The translations under genes and the position numbers were made by a program. Shown here piece by piece: positions 1-5,736 of a stretch of DNA of 14,242 nucleotides. Source of the stretch: Pseudomonadales bacterium (lineage in GTDB: Bacteria; Pseudomonadota; Gammaproteobacteria; Pseudomonadales; Azotimanducaceae); NCBI GenBank assembly GCA_007128525.1, contig SKXG01000353.1, positions 1-14,242 on the forward strand. Reading direction: 5' to 3'. How positions within the stretch are numbered: the first letter of the stretch is position 1; every line of letters starts with the position of its first letter. Under the pieces are notes generated by a model. The model ran no database searches, was not told the DNA's origin, and saw only the letters and a list, made by a program, of their open reading frames with translations.

Positions 1-2
1 GT

Positions 3-725
3 CTGGAGGTGGTCAAGGCGCTGAATATCGAGTCTTTGTATGCCACTGTTGGTCCCTCAATGGGCGGCATGACGGCGTTGGCTTTCGCGATGTTGTACCC
101 GGACCGGACCAGACGCCTGGTCAGCATCTCGTCAGCAGCCCGCAGCCTGCCGTTTGCCATCGCCCTGCGATCGCTACAGCGCGAGATGATCCACAAGGAT
201 GCCGCCTGGCAACATGGGCACTACGACCCGGACAAGGGGCCTGTCGGTGGTATGCGCCTGGCTCGCAAGCTCGGGATGATCACCTACCGTTCAGCCAAAG
301 AGTGGGAAATGCGATTCGGCCGAGAGCGGGCAACGGATCCGGGGCCCAGGTCCGAAGACCCGTTCGGCCTGGACTTCGAGGTGGAAGCTTACCTGGAAGC
401 GCACGCCGACAAGTTCATTGGCACTTTCGACGCCAACTGCTACCTGTACCTGTCACGCGCCATGGACCTGTTCGACGCCACCGATCATGGTGGCAGCCTG
501 GCAATTGCCATGGGTCGTCTGCAGCTTGAGGCTGCCCTGGTGATCGGCGTGGAGACGGACTTTCTGTTTCCAATACATCAGCAGCGTGAACTGGCCGAGG
601 CGCTCCGCCGCAAAGTACCGGACGTGGACTTCCAGGCACTGGAGTCGTTGCAGGGGCATGATTCATTCTTGGTGGATATGGACAGGTTCCGACCGGCCTT
701 GGCCGGTTTCTTTCAGACGGGTTGA
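3..725 (+). CDS. MetX-type homoserine/serine O-acyltransferase, 5'-truncated by window edge
   Basis: This is the C-terminal ~240 residues of an alpha/beta-hydrolase-fold acyltransferase of the homoserine O-acetyltransferase (MetX) family, which moves an acyl group from acyl-CoA to the hydroxyl of homoserine or serine in sulfur amino-acid synthesis. The reading frame is open to the window edge, so the GTG at 9 is probably internal. Family members are usually about 370-390 residues, so roughly a third is missing. Visible are the nucleophile elbow GPSMGGM (Ser about residue 17 counted from the GTG), the conserved segment ITYRSAKEWEMRFGR, the acid in VETDFLFP (about 184) and the catalytic His in QGHDSF (about 217). 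From memory, GPSMGG rather than GGSMGG is seen in proteins reassigned as serine O-succinyltransferases of Xanthomonas-type bacteria, so serine rather than homoserine may be the acceptor. Fold and family are sure; substrate is not. Confidence 0.9.
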   Translation: MEVVKALNIESLYATVGPSMGGMTALAFAMLYPDRTRRLVSISSAARSLPFAIALRSLQREMIHKDAAWQHGHYDPDKGPVGGMRLARKLGMITYRSAKEWEMRFGRERATDPGPRSEDPFGLDFEVEAYLEAHADKFIGTFDANCYLYLSRAMDLFDATDHGGSLAIAMGRLQLEAALVIGVETDFLFPIHQQRELAEALRRKVPDVDFQALESLQGHDSFLVDMDRFRPALAGFFQTG

Positions 726-738
726 GTCCAGACAAACG

Positions 739-757
739 GACGCGGCCTGGCCGCGTC
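739..757. terminator. Hairpin between two convergent genes
   Basis: A perfect inverted repeat, GACGCGGCC / GGCCGCGTC with one central base, lies 13 bases after the acyltransferase stop and directly abuts the stop codon (758-760) of the opposing gene. It could end transcription from both sides. There is no strong T run on either side (TTAGAGG rightward, CGTTTGTC leftward), so its strength is uncertain. Confidence 0.5.
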
Positions 758-1018
758 TTAGAGGTCGTCCAGGTCGTCATCCAGATCAAGGTAGTCCAGA
801 TCACGCTCCATGCGCCGCGCTTCCAGGCGCGCTTCTATAGCACGGCGAATCTCCAATGAGCGGGCAGCACGCTCCTTCGGGTCCGAGGGCAGACTGTCGT
901 CACCTTCCTCAAGCAGATCATCATCATCAATCAGATCATCCAGGCTTTCATCAGAAAGCGACATGTCAAAGTCGTCCTCGTTATCGGTGGCATCGTCGTC
1001 GTCAAAATCTGCCGTCAT
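758..1018 (-). CDS. Small acidic PA3496-family protein (putative envelope integrity)
   Basis: This 86-residue protein has a very acidic N-terminal two thirds (long Asp/Glu runs), a basic helical segment at about residues 47-72 (DPKERAARSLEIRRAIEARL followed by EARRMERDL), and an acidic tail ending in DDDLDDL. The ARSLEIRRAIEARLE type of helix is the hallmark I recall for the PA3496 family of small gammaproteobacterial proteins, named as putative envelope integrity proteins. There is no signal peptide, so it is probably cytoplasmic or works by charge contacts with a partner. The ATG has AAGGA about 12 bases upstream, a slightly long spacing. A sigma70-type promoter lies 64-92 bases upstream of the start. 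The biochemical role is unknown to me. Confidence 0.82.
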   Translation of the reverse strand: MTADFDDDDATDNEDDFDMSLSDESLDDLIDDDDLLEEGDDSLPSDPKERAARSLEIRRAIEARLEARRMERDLDYLDLDDDLDDL

Positions 1019-1081
1019 GGCTCTGGCCGTCCTTGCTTCCGTGTGGGCAGCTCGTGCTGGCTAAGATCCAACATCGCGCGA

Positions 1082-1110
1082 GTTGTAAGCTGCACCCGGC
1101 ACCCTGTCAA
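1082..1110 (-). promoter_or_regulatory. Sigma70-type promoter of the PA3496-like gene
   Basis: Read on the - strand, a consensus -35 TTGACA (1105-1110) is followed after exactly 17 bases by TACAAC (1082-1087), which matches four of six consensus -10 bases including TA and A at the key positions. Transcription would start near 1075, giving a leader of roughly 57 bases before the ATG at 1018. The rest of 1019-1203 holds nothing else I can support. Confidence 0.6.
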
Positions 1111-1203
1111 GCTACCCGTCGCACAGATTGCCAATGATTCGCCGGCAATACGATGACACCGCTGATGTCGGGAGCAGCGTGATCGAGCATGGAACGGAAG
1201 GAT

Positions 1204-1279
<76 letters not shown>

Positions 1280-1285
1280 GTGCTG

Positions 1286-1315
1286 TTCCTTGGCTGGCAG
1301 ACGGCCAACCAGGAA
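1286..1315 (-). other. Imperfect stem-loop in the gltX to tRNA-Ala spacer
   Basis: In the 48-base spacer, read on the - strand, TTCCTGGTTGGC pairs with GCCAGCCAAGGAA around a 5-base loop, with one bulged base and one G-U pair. There is no T run after it, so it is a poor terminator. It could protect the gltX 3' end or guide cutting that frees the tRNA. This role is inference. Confidence 0.4.
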
Positions 1316-1327
1316 AGGCCGCGAATC

Positions 1328-2827
1328 TTATGTGCCCGATGTCGGGCTGTCAACCAGCGTCCGATACGCTTTCTCCAGCGACTTGGCTTGTTTCTTCGAC
1401 ACGCCGCCGGCGGCCTGCAGCGCATCCCGCAGGCGGATTCTGACGACATCCTGACCCAGAATGGCCATCGAATCGAACAACGGCAAAGCCACCGGTCGAC
1501 CAGCCACGCCCAGGAAGAGTGGAAACAGGTAATCGCGAATTTTCAGGTCCATGGCCGTGGCCAGGTCCTGACAGTTCTGCTGCAGGGCCTCTCTGTCCCA
1601 CTGCCGCATTTCTTCGAAGCGCCAGAGGGTAAACTGCAGGATCTGCTGAATCTGAGTGGCATCCAGTGACGGATGCTCGAAATCCGAAGCCTGCAACGCC
1701 GGCCGCTCGCCGACCAGATAGCCTGCCAGCGGCACCAGGTCTATGAAACGCTCCGTCCGGTCCTGCACCAGAGGCACCAACTGGCTCAGATGATCACGGT
1801 TCAGCGCCCATTCCTGCACTCTGTTCATGAAGGCTTCTGGTGTCAGGCGGCGAATGTACTGACCATTGAGCCACTTCAATTTGACGGCATCAAAGACCGG
1901 TGCACCCAGAGATATCCGGCTGGCGTCAAAGTGTTCCTGCATGTCTGCGAGGCTGAACAGTTCGCGTTCATCCGGCATCGACCAACCCATATGACCCAGG
2001 TAGTTGATCATCGCCTCCGGCAGATAACCGGCACGACGATAGTAGTTGATGCTGGTCGGGTTCTTGCGCTTGGACAGCTTGCTTTTGTCCGGATTGCGCA
2101 GCAGTGGCAAGTGATACATGTGGGGCGCTTTCCACCCGAAATAGCGGTACAGCAGCAGGTGCTTGGGCACTGAGTTGATCCACTCCTCGCCGCGCAGCAC
2201 GTGGCTGATCTCCATCAGGTGATCATCGACCACCACGGCGAGGTGGTAGGTCGGGAACCCGTCTGCCTTCAGCAGCACCTGCATGTCAATCTGCGTCCAG
2301 GGAATCTCGATTTCACCGCGCAGTTCATCGTTGAAGCGACACAGGCCAGACTCCGGCACCCGCATCCGGATCACATGAGCCTCACCGGCTGACAAACGCT
2401 GCTCGACCTGCTCCGGATCGAGGTGCATGCAGTGGCCGTCATAGCGCGTGGTTTCGCCACGTTTCATCTGCGCTTGCCGCACCTCCGCGAGGCGCTCTGC
2501 ACTGCAAAAGCAGTGAAAGGCATGCCCGTCACGAACCAGCTGATCGACGTGCTGGCGGTAGATGGGCAGGCGTTCACTCTGTCGGTAAGGACCCTTGCTG
2601 CCACCGACATCCGGCCCTTCCTCCCAGGACAGCCCAAGCCATTTCAGGGCATCCAGGATCATCTGTTCCGACTGCGGCGTGCTGCGCTGTTGATCGGTAT
2701 CTTCAACGCGCAGCACGAACTCCCCGCCCTGATGACGGGCGAACAGCATGTTGAACAGCGCCACATAGGCGGTTCCGATGTGCGGGTCCCCGGTGGGTGA
2801 CGGTGCAATACGGGTACGTACCTTCAT
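1328..2827 (-). CDS. gltX: Glutamyl-tRNA synthetase
   Basis: This class I aminoacyl-tRNA synthetase attaches glutamate to tRNA-Glu in the cytoplasm. At 499 residues it is full length for a bacterial GluRS. Class I signatures are intact: HIGT at 16-19 inside SPTGDPHIGTAY, and KLSKR at 250-254 within DKSKLSKRKNPTS. The zinc-binding set seen in the E. coli type enzyme is present as C106, C108, C133 and H135. The sequence closely resembles Pseudomonas GltX throughout (for example HVLRGEEW and YLGHMGWSMPDER). The ATG has an excellent AGGAGG ten bases upstream. tRNA-Ala follows in the same direction; I recall gltX next to tRNA-Ala/Glu genes in pseudomonads too. Upstream lies the terminator of the - strand envelope gene set, so gltX must have its own promoter in about 2830-2900, though I see no convincing -35/-10 there. 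Confidence 0.98.
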   Translation of the reverse strand: MKVRTRIAPSPTGDPHIGTAYVALFNMLFARHQGGEFVLRVEDTDQQRSTPQSEQMILDALKWLGLSWEEGPDVGGSKGPYRQSERLPIYRQHVDQLVRDGHAFHCFCSAERLAEVRQAQMKRGETTRYDGHCMHLDPEQVEQRLSAGEAHVIRMRVPESGLCRFNDELRGEIEIPWTQIDMQVLLKADGFPTYHLAVVVDDHLMEISHVLRGEEWINSVPKHLLLYRYFGWKAPHMYHLPLLRNPDKSKLSKRKNPTSINYYRRAGYLPEAMINYLGHMGWSMPDERELFSLADMQEHFDASRISLGAPVFDAVKLKWLNGQYIRRLTPEAFMNRVQEWALNRDHLSQLVPLVQDRTERFIDLVPLAGYLVGERPALQASDFEHPSLDATQIQQILQFTLWRFEEMRQWDREALQQNCQDLATAMDLKIRDYLFPLFLGVAGRPVALPLFDSMAILGQDVVRIRLRDALQAAGGVSKKQAKSLEKAYRTLVDSPTSGT

Positions 2828-2901
2828 GGGGCTGGGACCTCCTCTGCCTGACCTGCGCCCGACCTCAGCCTTCGGCGGCTGCTTACCAGGACCAGGCGTA
2901 C

Positions 2902-2931
2902 AAAAAGCACAAAAGCCGGCTGCTGCCGGCT
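2902..2931 (-). terminator. Intrinsic terminator of the - strand envelope gene set
   Basis: Read on the - strand, AGCCGGC-AGCA-GCCGGCT (2914-2931) is a perfect 7-bp stem with a 4-base loop. It is followed at once by TTTTGTGCTTTTT. It sits 27 bases past the DUF3570 stop and ends the five-gene set before gltX. Confidence 0.85.
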
Positions 2932-2958
2932 AACAATGCCCAGTATACCGGCTTGAGG

Positions 2959-4098
2959 CTACAGGAAGAACGACAGATACGCGCGCACTACCCGGGCTGT
3001 AAACCGATAGTCAGGCTCCTCGCCGACGGGAGCCGACCGACGCAAGTCGCCAAAGTCGCCGTATCGGAAGCGAATCAGGTCGATGTAGAGGCTGGCACGG
3101 ACACGATCCACAACGGGTACCGCCTGCCAGTTAAACTCATAACTGCCGCCTATACCGAAGCTATGGGAACGAAACTGGCTCAGGTCCTTGTCCCGCGCCC
3201 GAAAGTTCTGGTACTCGGCCCGCGGAAAAAGATCAGCGTGAAAGTCGACGGAGTTCTGCCGATAGAAGCGATAGCGCCCTTCAAGTATCCAGTTCTGGCC
3301 GAAGGTGTGCGTATAGGACGCCTCCATGTCTGTGGCCCGCAAGCCCCAGCTGTCCTGATAGTAGCGCGCCTCACCGCCAACAGCTGCACGATGGGGCAGA
3401 TAGTAGCGCCCCCGAATCGCTACAGCGCCGGAGTTTCGGGTTTCGGGATAGAGCTCAGGTTCGTAACTGTAGCCACGAGAAGTCGAGTCATCGAGGTACC
3501 GGACTCGCCGGTAAGGGTTGTTCAGATACCCCTGATCGCTGACACCTTCGTAACTGATGCCAAGCAGCAGCCGGGGCGTCACCACCTGGGTCAGCTCAAC
3601 GCGAAAGTTATGCCGCCGGATGTCTTCCGCAAAACTATCGTTGTCTCGGGCGCGCACTTCATCCCAACCAAACGCATAGCCGACGCCCAGCGTGGTCAGG
3701 TCGCCAAAGAACTCCTGGCTCAGGCCAACGCTGACCATTCGGCCGCTGTAGTCATCTTCTTCACTGTGAAAATAGCTGACCCCCATAAGAGTCTTGCCAT
3801 ACAGGTAATCGACACCGACGCTGTATTCCGTGCGGCGCTCTTCGTAGGGGCTCGCCGAGGTCACCACATCAATGGACGCGCTGCTGATGAAGTCGGCGTA
3901 GTAGTGGCCCCAGACCGAGACCTTTTCCTGAAAGCCCTTGCGCACCAGCACCATGGGACCATCCACGTCCAGGCCGCCGCCATCGTAGCCGTGATACATC
4001 AGATCGACGCGGTCTTCGGGCAGAGTCGCCGCCAGTGCGTGCCACGACAGCAGGCCACACAGCAGCACTACGCCGAGCCGCCACTCAGTTGCAACCAC
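2959..4098 (-). CDS. DUF3570 outer-membrane beta-barrel protein
   Basis: This exported protein of 379 residues fits DUF3570. I chose the GTG at 4098: GGAGG lies five bases upstream, and it gives a normal signal peptide (VVATEWRLGVVLLCGLLSWH, then ALA before ATLPEDRV). Longer ATG starts at 4191 or about 4150 would put that hydrophobic segment 40 residues in. The mature start EDRVDLMYHGYDGGGLDVDG is typical of the family. The rest is alternating amphipathic strands with many Tyr/Phe (YSVGVDYLYGKTLMGVSYFH, LGVGYAFGWDEV, LEGRYRFYRQ), and it ends in RAYLSFFL, the aromatic/hydrophobic end used for barrel insertion. It overlaps the DUF4266 gene by 14 bases, a pairing I recall as common. Function unknown; an outer-membrane role is well supported. 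It is the last gene of the set. Confidence 0.88.
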   Translation of the reverse strand: MVATEWRLGVVLLCGLLSWHALAATLPEDRVDLMYHGYDGGGLDVDGPMVLVRKGFQEKVSVWGHYYADFISSASIDVVTSASPYEERRTEYSVGVDYLYGKTLMGVSYFHSEEDDYSGRMVSVGLSQEFFGDLTTLGVGYAFGWDEVRARDNDSFAEDIRRHNFRVELTQVVTPRLLLGISYEGVSDQGYLNNPYRRVRYLDDSTSRGYSYEPELYPETRNSGAVAIRGRYYLPHRAAVGGEARYYQDSWGLRATDMEASYTHTFGQNWILEGRYRFYRQNSVDFHADLFPRAEYQNFRARDKDLSQFRSHSFGIGGSYEFNWQAVPVVDRVRASLYIDLIRFRYGDFGDLRRSAPVGEEPDYRFTARVVRAYLSFFL

Positions 4099-4327
4099 AA
4101 CCGCCTCCGGCACCGCCGCTTGCGCCGCGGGCGCCTTCCCGTGCATCATACACGTGATGCAGATAGCCCTGTGAAGCCGGAGAACGCTCAAAACTCATGA
4201 TTGGATCGGCCAGGTGATGCCGTTCATAAGGGCTGACCCAGGGTTCCGGCTGCCAGGACGCGCAGCCGGCACTGACCAGTACTGCAGCCAGCAGCACTGC
4301 ACGTCGGAGATATCGATAGCACTGCAT
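4085..4327 (-). CDS. DUF4266 small lipoprotein with Gly/Cys-rich tail
   Basis: This 80-residue protein starts with a signal and a lipobox (VLVSAGC, acylated Cys 22). Then comes the conserved core HHLADPIMSFERSP and a tail rich in Gly and Cys ending GGGCGCN. That tail and the ADPIM motif are what I know as DUF4266. The start at 4327 has GGGAG about seven bases upstream and lies 13 bases after the stop of the upstream gene; the longer frame from 4435 would run deep into that gene and bury the lipobox. From memory, DUF4266 usually travels with DUF3570, and often with ApbE-type flavin transferases and thioredoxin-like genes, neither of which is here. Two closely spaced cysteines at the very end suggest metal binding or a redox role, which is inference. 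Confidence 0.88.
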   Translation of the reverse strand: MQCYRYLRRAVLLAAVLVSAGCASWQPEPWVSPYERHHLADPIMSFERSPASQGYLHHVYDAREGARGASGGAGGGCGCN

Positions 4328-4340
4328 AAGCGGCTCCCGC

Positions 4341-5024
4341 CTAGAAAACCACGGACAGTCCGGCTGACCACTCGAAGTTGTGCACGACCTTGCTGCTGCC
4401 CAGCAGGTCTGACCGGAAGAGATGGTCACGCACATCGACCCGCAGCGTTATCCAGTCTCTGAGCACCAGGCGATACCCCAGGCCCAGGTTCCAGGTAAAA
4501 CGCTCATCACCGGCAAAATCCGTACTGCCAACACCACCAATGAGATACAAGCCGCCCCGCCAAGCCGATCTGCCCCGCCAAAAGGCCTCACCGGGCAACA
4601 CCGTATAACCGGCAGACAGGTTGTACATGCGCAGCTGCCGCTCCGAGTTGGTCAGCAGCCTAGTGCCACCACCGAGCGTTTCAAAGCTGGTCGCACCAAG
4701 CGCGGATTGCGCCCAGGCCCCCTCGACGAACAGACGGTCACTGATGTGATAACCAAGGCGGGCCACCCACAGAAAGTCCGTACCAAAGTCCTCAACATTG
4801 AGCACGCCGGCATGCATCGAGAACTCAAAGTCGTGACGACGAATCTCCGACACGCGGACGTCCGGTCGTTGCGGCTCATCCACCACCATGGGCTCAAGAT
4901 CCAGAGGAGAACCCGACACCGCTGAAGCCAGCAACATCAGGCACAGGCCGACGCCTGTGCGCAGCAGGCGACTGAGTCCGGCGCTGCTTTCAGCTAAAAG
5001 TACAGTGTGATCCCGGCTTTCCAT
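4341..5024 (-). CDS. Outer-membrane beta-barrel protein
   Basis: This 227-residue exported protein has a signal peptide around residues 18-38 (LSRLLRTGVGLCLMLLASAV, then SGS). The mature linker is Pro/Asp rich (LEPMVVDEPQRPDVRVSEI). The remainder is typical small-barrel sequence: FEFSMHAGVLNVEDFGTDFL, YHISDRLFVEGAWAQSALG, GGLYLIGGVGSTDFAG and TWNLGLGYRLVLRDWITLRV. It ends HNFEWSAGLSVVF with the C-terminal Phe used by outer-membrane barrels. It resembles the general outer-membrane beta-barrel domain family (TIGR04565-like, from memory). The ATG overlaps the end of the SH3 gene by 31 bases, with GAAGAG about eight bases upstream, so translation is probably coupled. The neighbour upstream encodes a similar barrel, suggesting an old duplication or paired pores. 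No specific function can be given. Confidence 0.85.
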   Translation of the reverse strand: MESRDHTVLLAESSAGLSRLLRTGVGLCLMLLASAVSGSPLDLEPMVVDEPQRPDVRVSEIRRHDFEFSMHAGVLNVEDFGTDFLWVARLGYHISDRLFVEGAWAQSALGATSFETLGGGTRLLTNSERQLRMYNLSAGYTVLPGEAFWRGRSAWRGGLYLIGGVGSTDFAGDERFTWNLGLGYRLVLRDWITLRVDVRDHLFRSDLLGSSKVVHNFEWSAGLSVVF

Positions 5025-5734
5025 TCCCTGATCTCTTCATTGGCATCCCTGCTGGTAAAAACCAGGTTGTGCCGATAACCCAGGCGCAGCAGAAAGCGCC
5101 CATTGACGAAATAGTCCGCCCCCAAAGACACATAGGCCAGCTCGTCACTGCGACTGTTGGCCTGCACTACGGTGGTCTGAGGACGTGTCTTGAGTATGCC
5201 GCCGCCAACGCCAAAAAACGGTGACAGACGCCGCTCTGGAAAGGGATACATGTGCACACCCAGGGCAACGTTGTAGCCATCTGAAAAATCCCCCATCAGG
5301 CGCGCACCATCGAGCTGCAGCTTGATATTGGGGGTTAGCAGCCAACCCAGCTCCACGCCGAGAAGCGCTGCGCCCTCAAAGTCGCCAGCGCCAAACCCGA
5401 ATTCCCAGCGCCGTTCGGATGCACGCTCATGGCTCCGTGCCTCGATGGCCAGCGGCGTACCCGACGGGTTGCCAAGCCTGGTTACCAGCACGTCGCGGTG
5501 AACCCAGCCCTCATGCCCCCGATTGTTTCTGACCTTGAACCAGTCTGTGTGGGCCTTGAGCAACCAGACCGCCTCATCCTTGAGGGCCACGTCCAGTATC
5601 GGATAGCGCTTGCCCGGCCCGCTGTGCAGATCGATATAGGCCGCGGTAACTCGGGCTTCCTGCCCCGCTTCAGCCACCGGACAATAAATCAGTCCCAGCA
5701 GGATCAGACACAGCAGCCCGCTGTAGCGCTGCAT
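4994..5734 (-). CDS. SH3b domain plus outer-membrane beta-barrel protein
   Basis: This 246-residue exported protein has a signal peptide at 1-23 (MQRYSGLLCLILLGLIYCPV, then AEA before GQEARV). A bacterial SH3 domain at about 28-82 shows YIDLHSGPGKRYPILDV and DWFKVRNNRGHEGWVHRDVL. A beta-barrel from about 105 to the end terminates in GITLYF. SH3b domains often bind peptidoglycan or peptide ligands, so the protein may tie its barrel to the cell wall or to a cytochrome partner. Two ATGs compete: 5740, which overlaps the upstream stop as ATGA, and 5734, which has AGGA at a six-base spacing. I prefer 5734 on ribosome-site spacing. Either way translation is coupled to the HzsA-related gene. The barrel part shares its style with the next gene. 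Domains are confident, the role is inference. Confidence 0.87.
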   Translation of the reverse strand: MQRYSGLLCLILLGLIYCPVAEAGQEARVTAAYIDLHSGPGKRYPILDVALKDEAVWLLKAHTDWFKVRNNRGHEGWVHRDVLVTRLGNPSGTPLAIEARSHERASERRWEFGFGAGDFEGAALLGVELGWLLTPNIKLQLDGARLMGDFSDGYNVALGVHMYPFPERRLSPFFGVGGGILKTRPQTTVVQANSRSDELAYVSLGADYFVNGRFLLRLGYRHNLVFTSRDANEEIREWKAGITLYF

Positions 5735-5736
5735 AC

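Noticed and set aside
1673..2173. 166-codon + strand open frame
   Set aside because: It is antisense to gltX, which is unmistakable over this region.
2797..4200. Long + strand open frame of 467 codons
   Set aside because: It is antisense to the DUF3570 gene, which has a signal peptide, barrel pattern and family features. The + frame has low-complexity composition, overlaps the gltX start and has no ribosome site.
4085..4435. 116-codon version of the DUF4266 gene
   Set aside because: It would overlap the upstream barrel gene by about 95 bases and place the lipobox near residue 58. The ATG at 4327 has a good ribosome site and a proper signal peptide.
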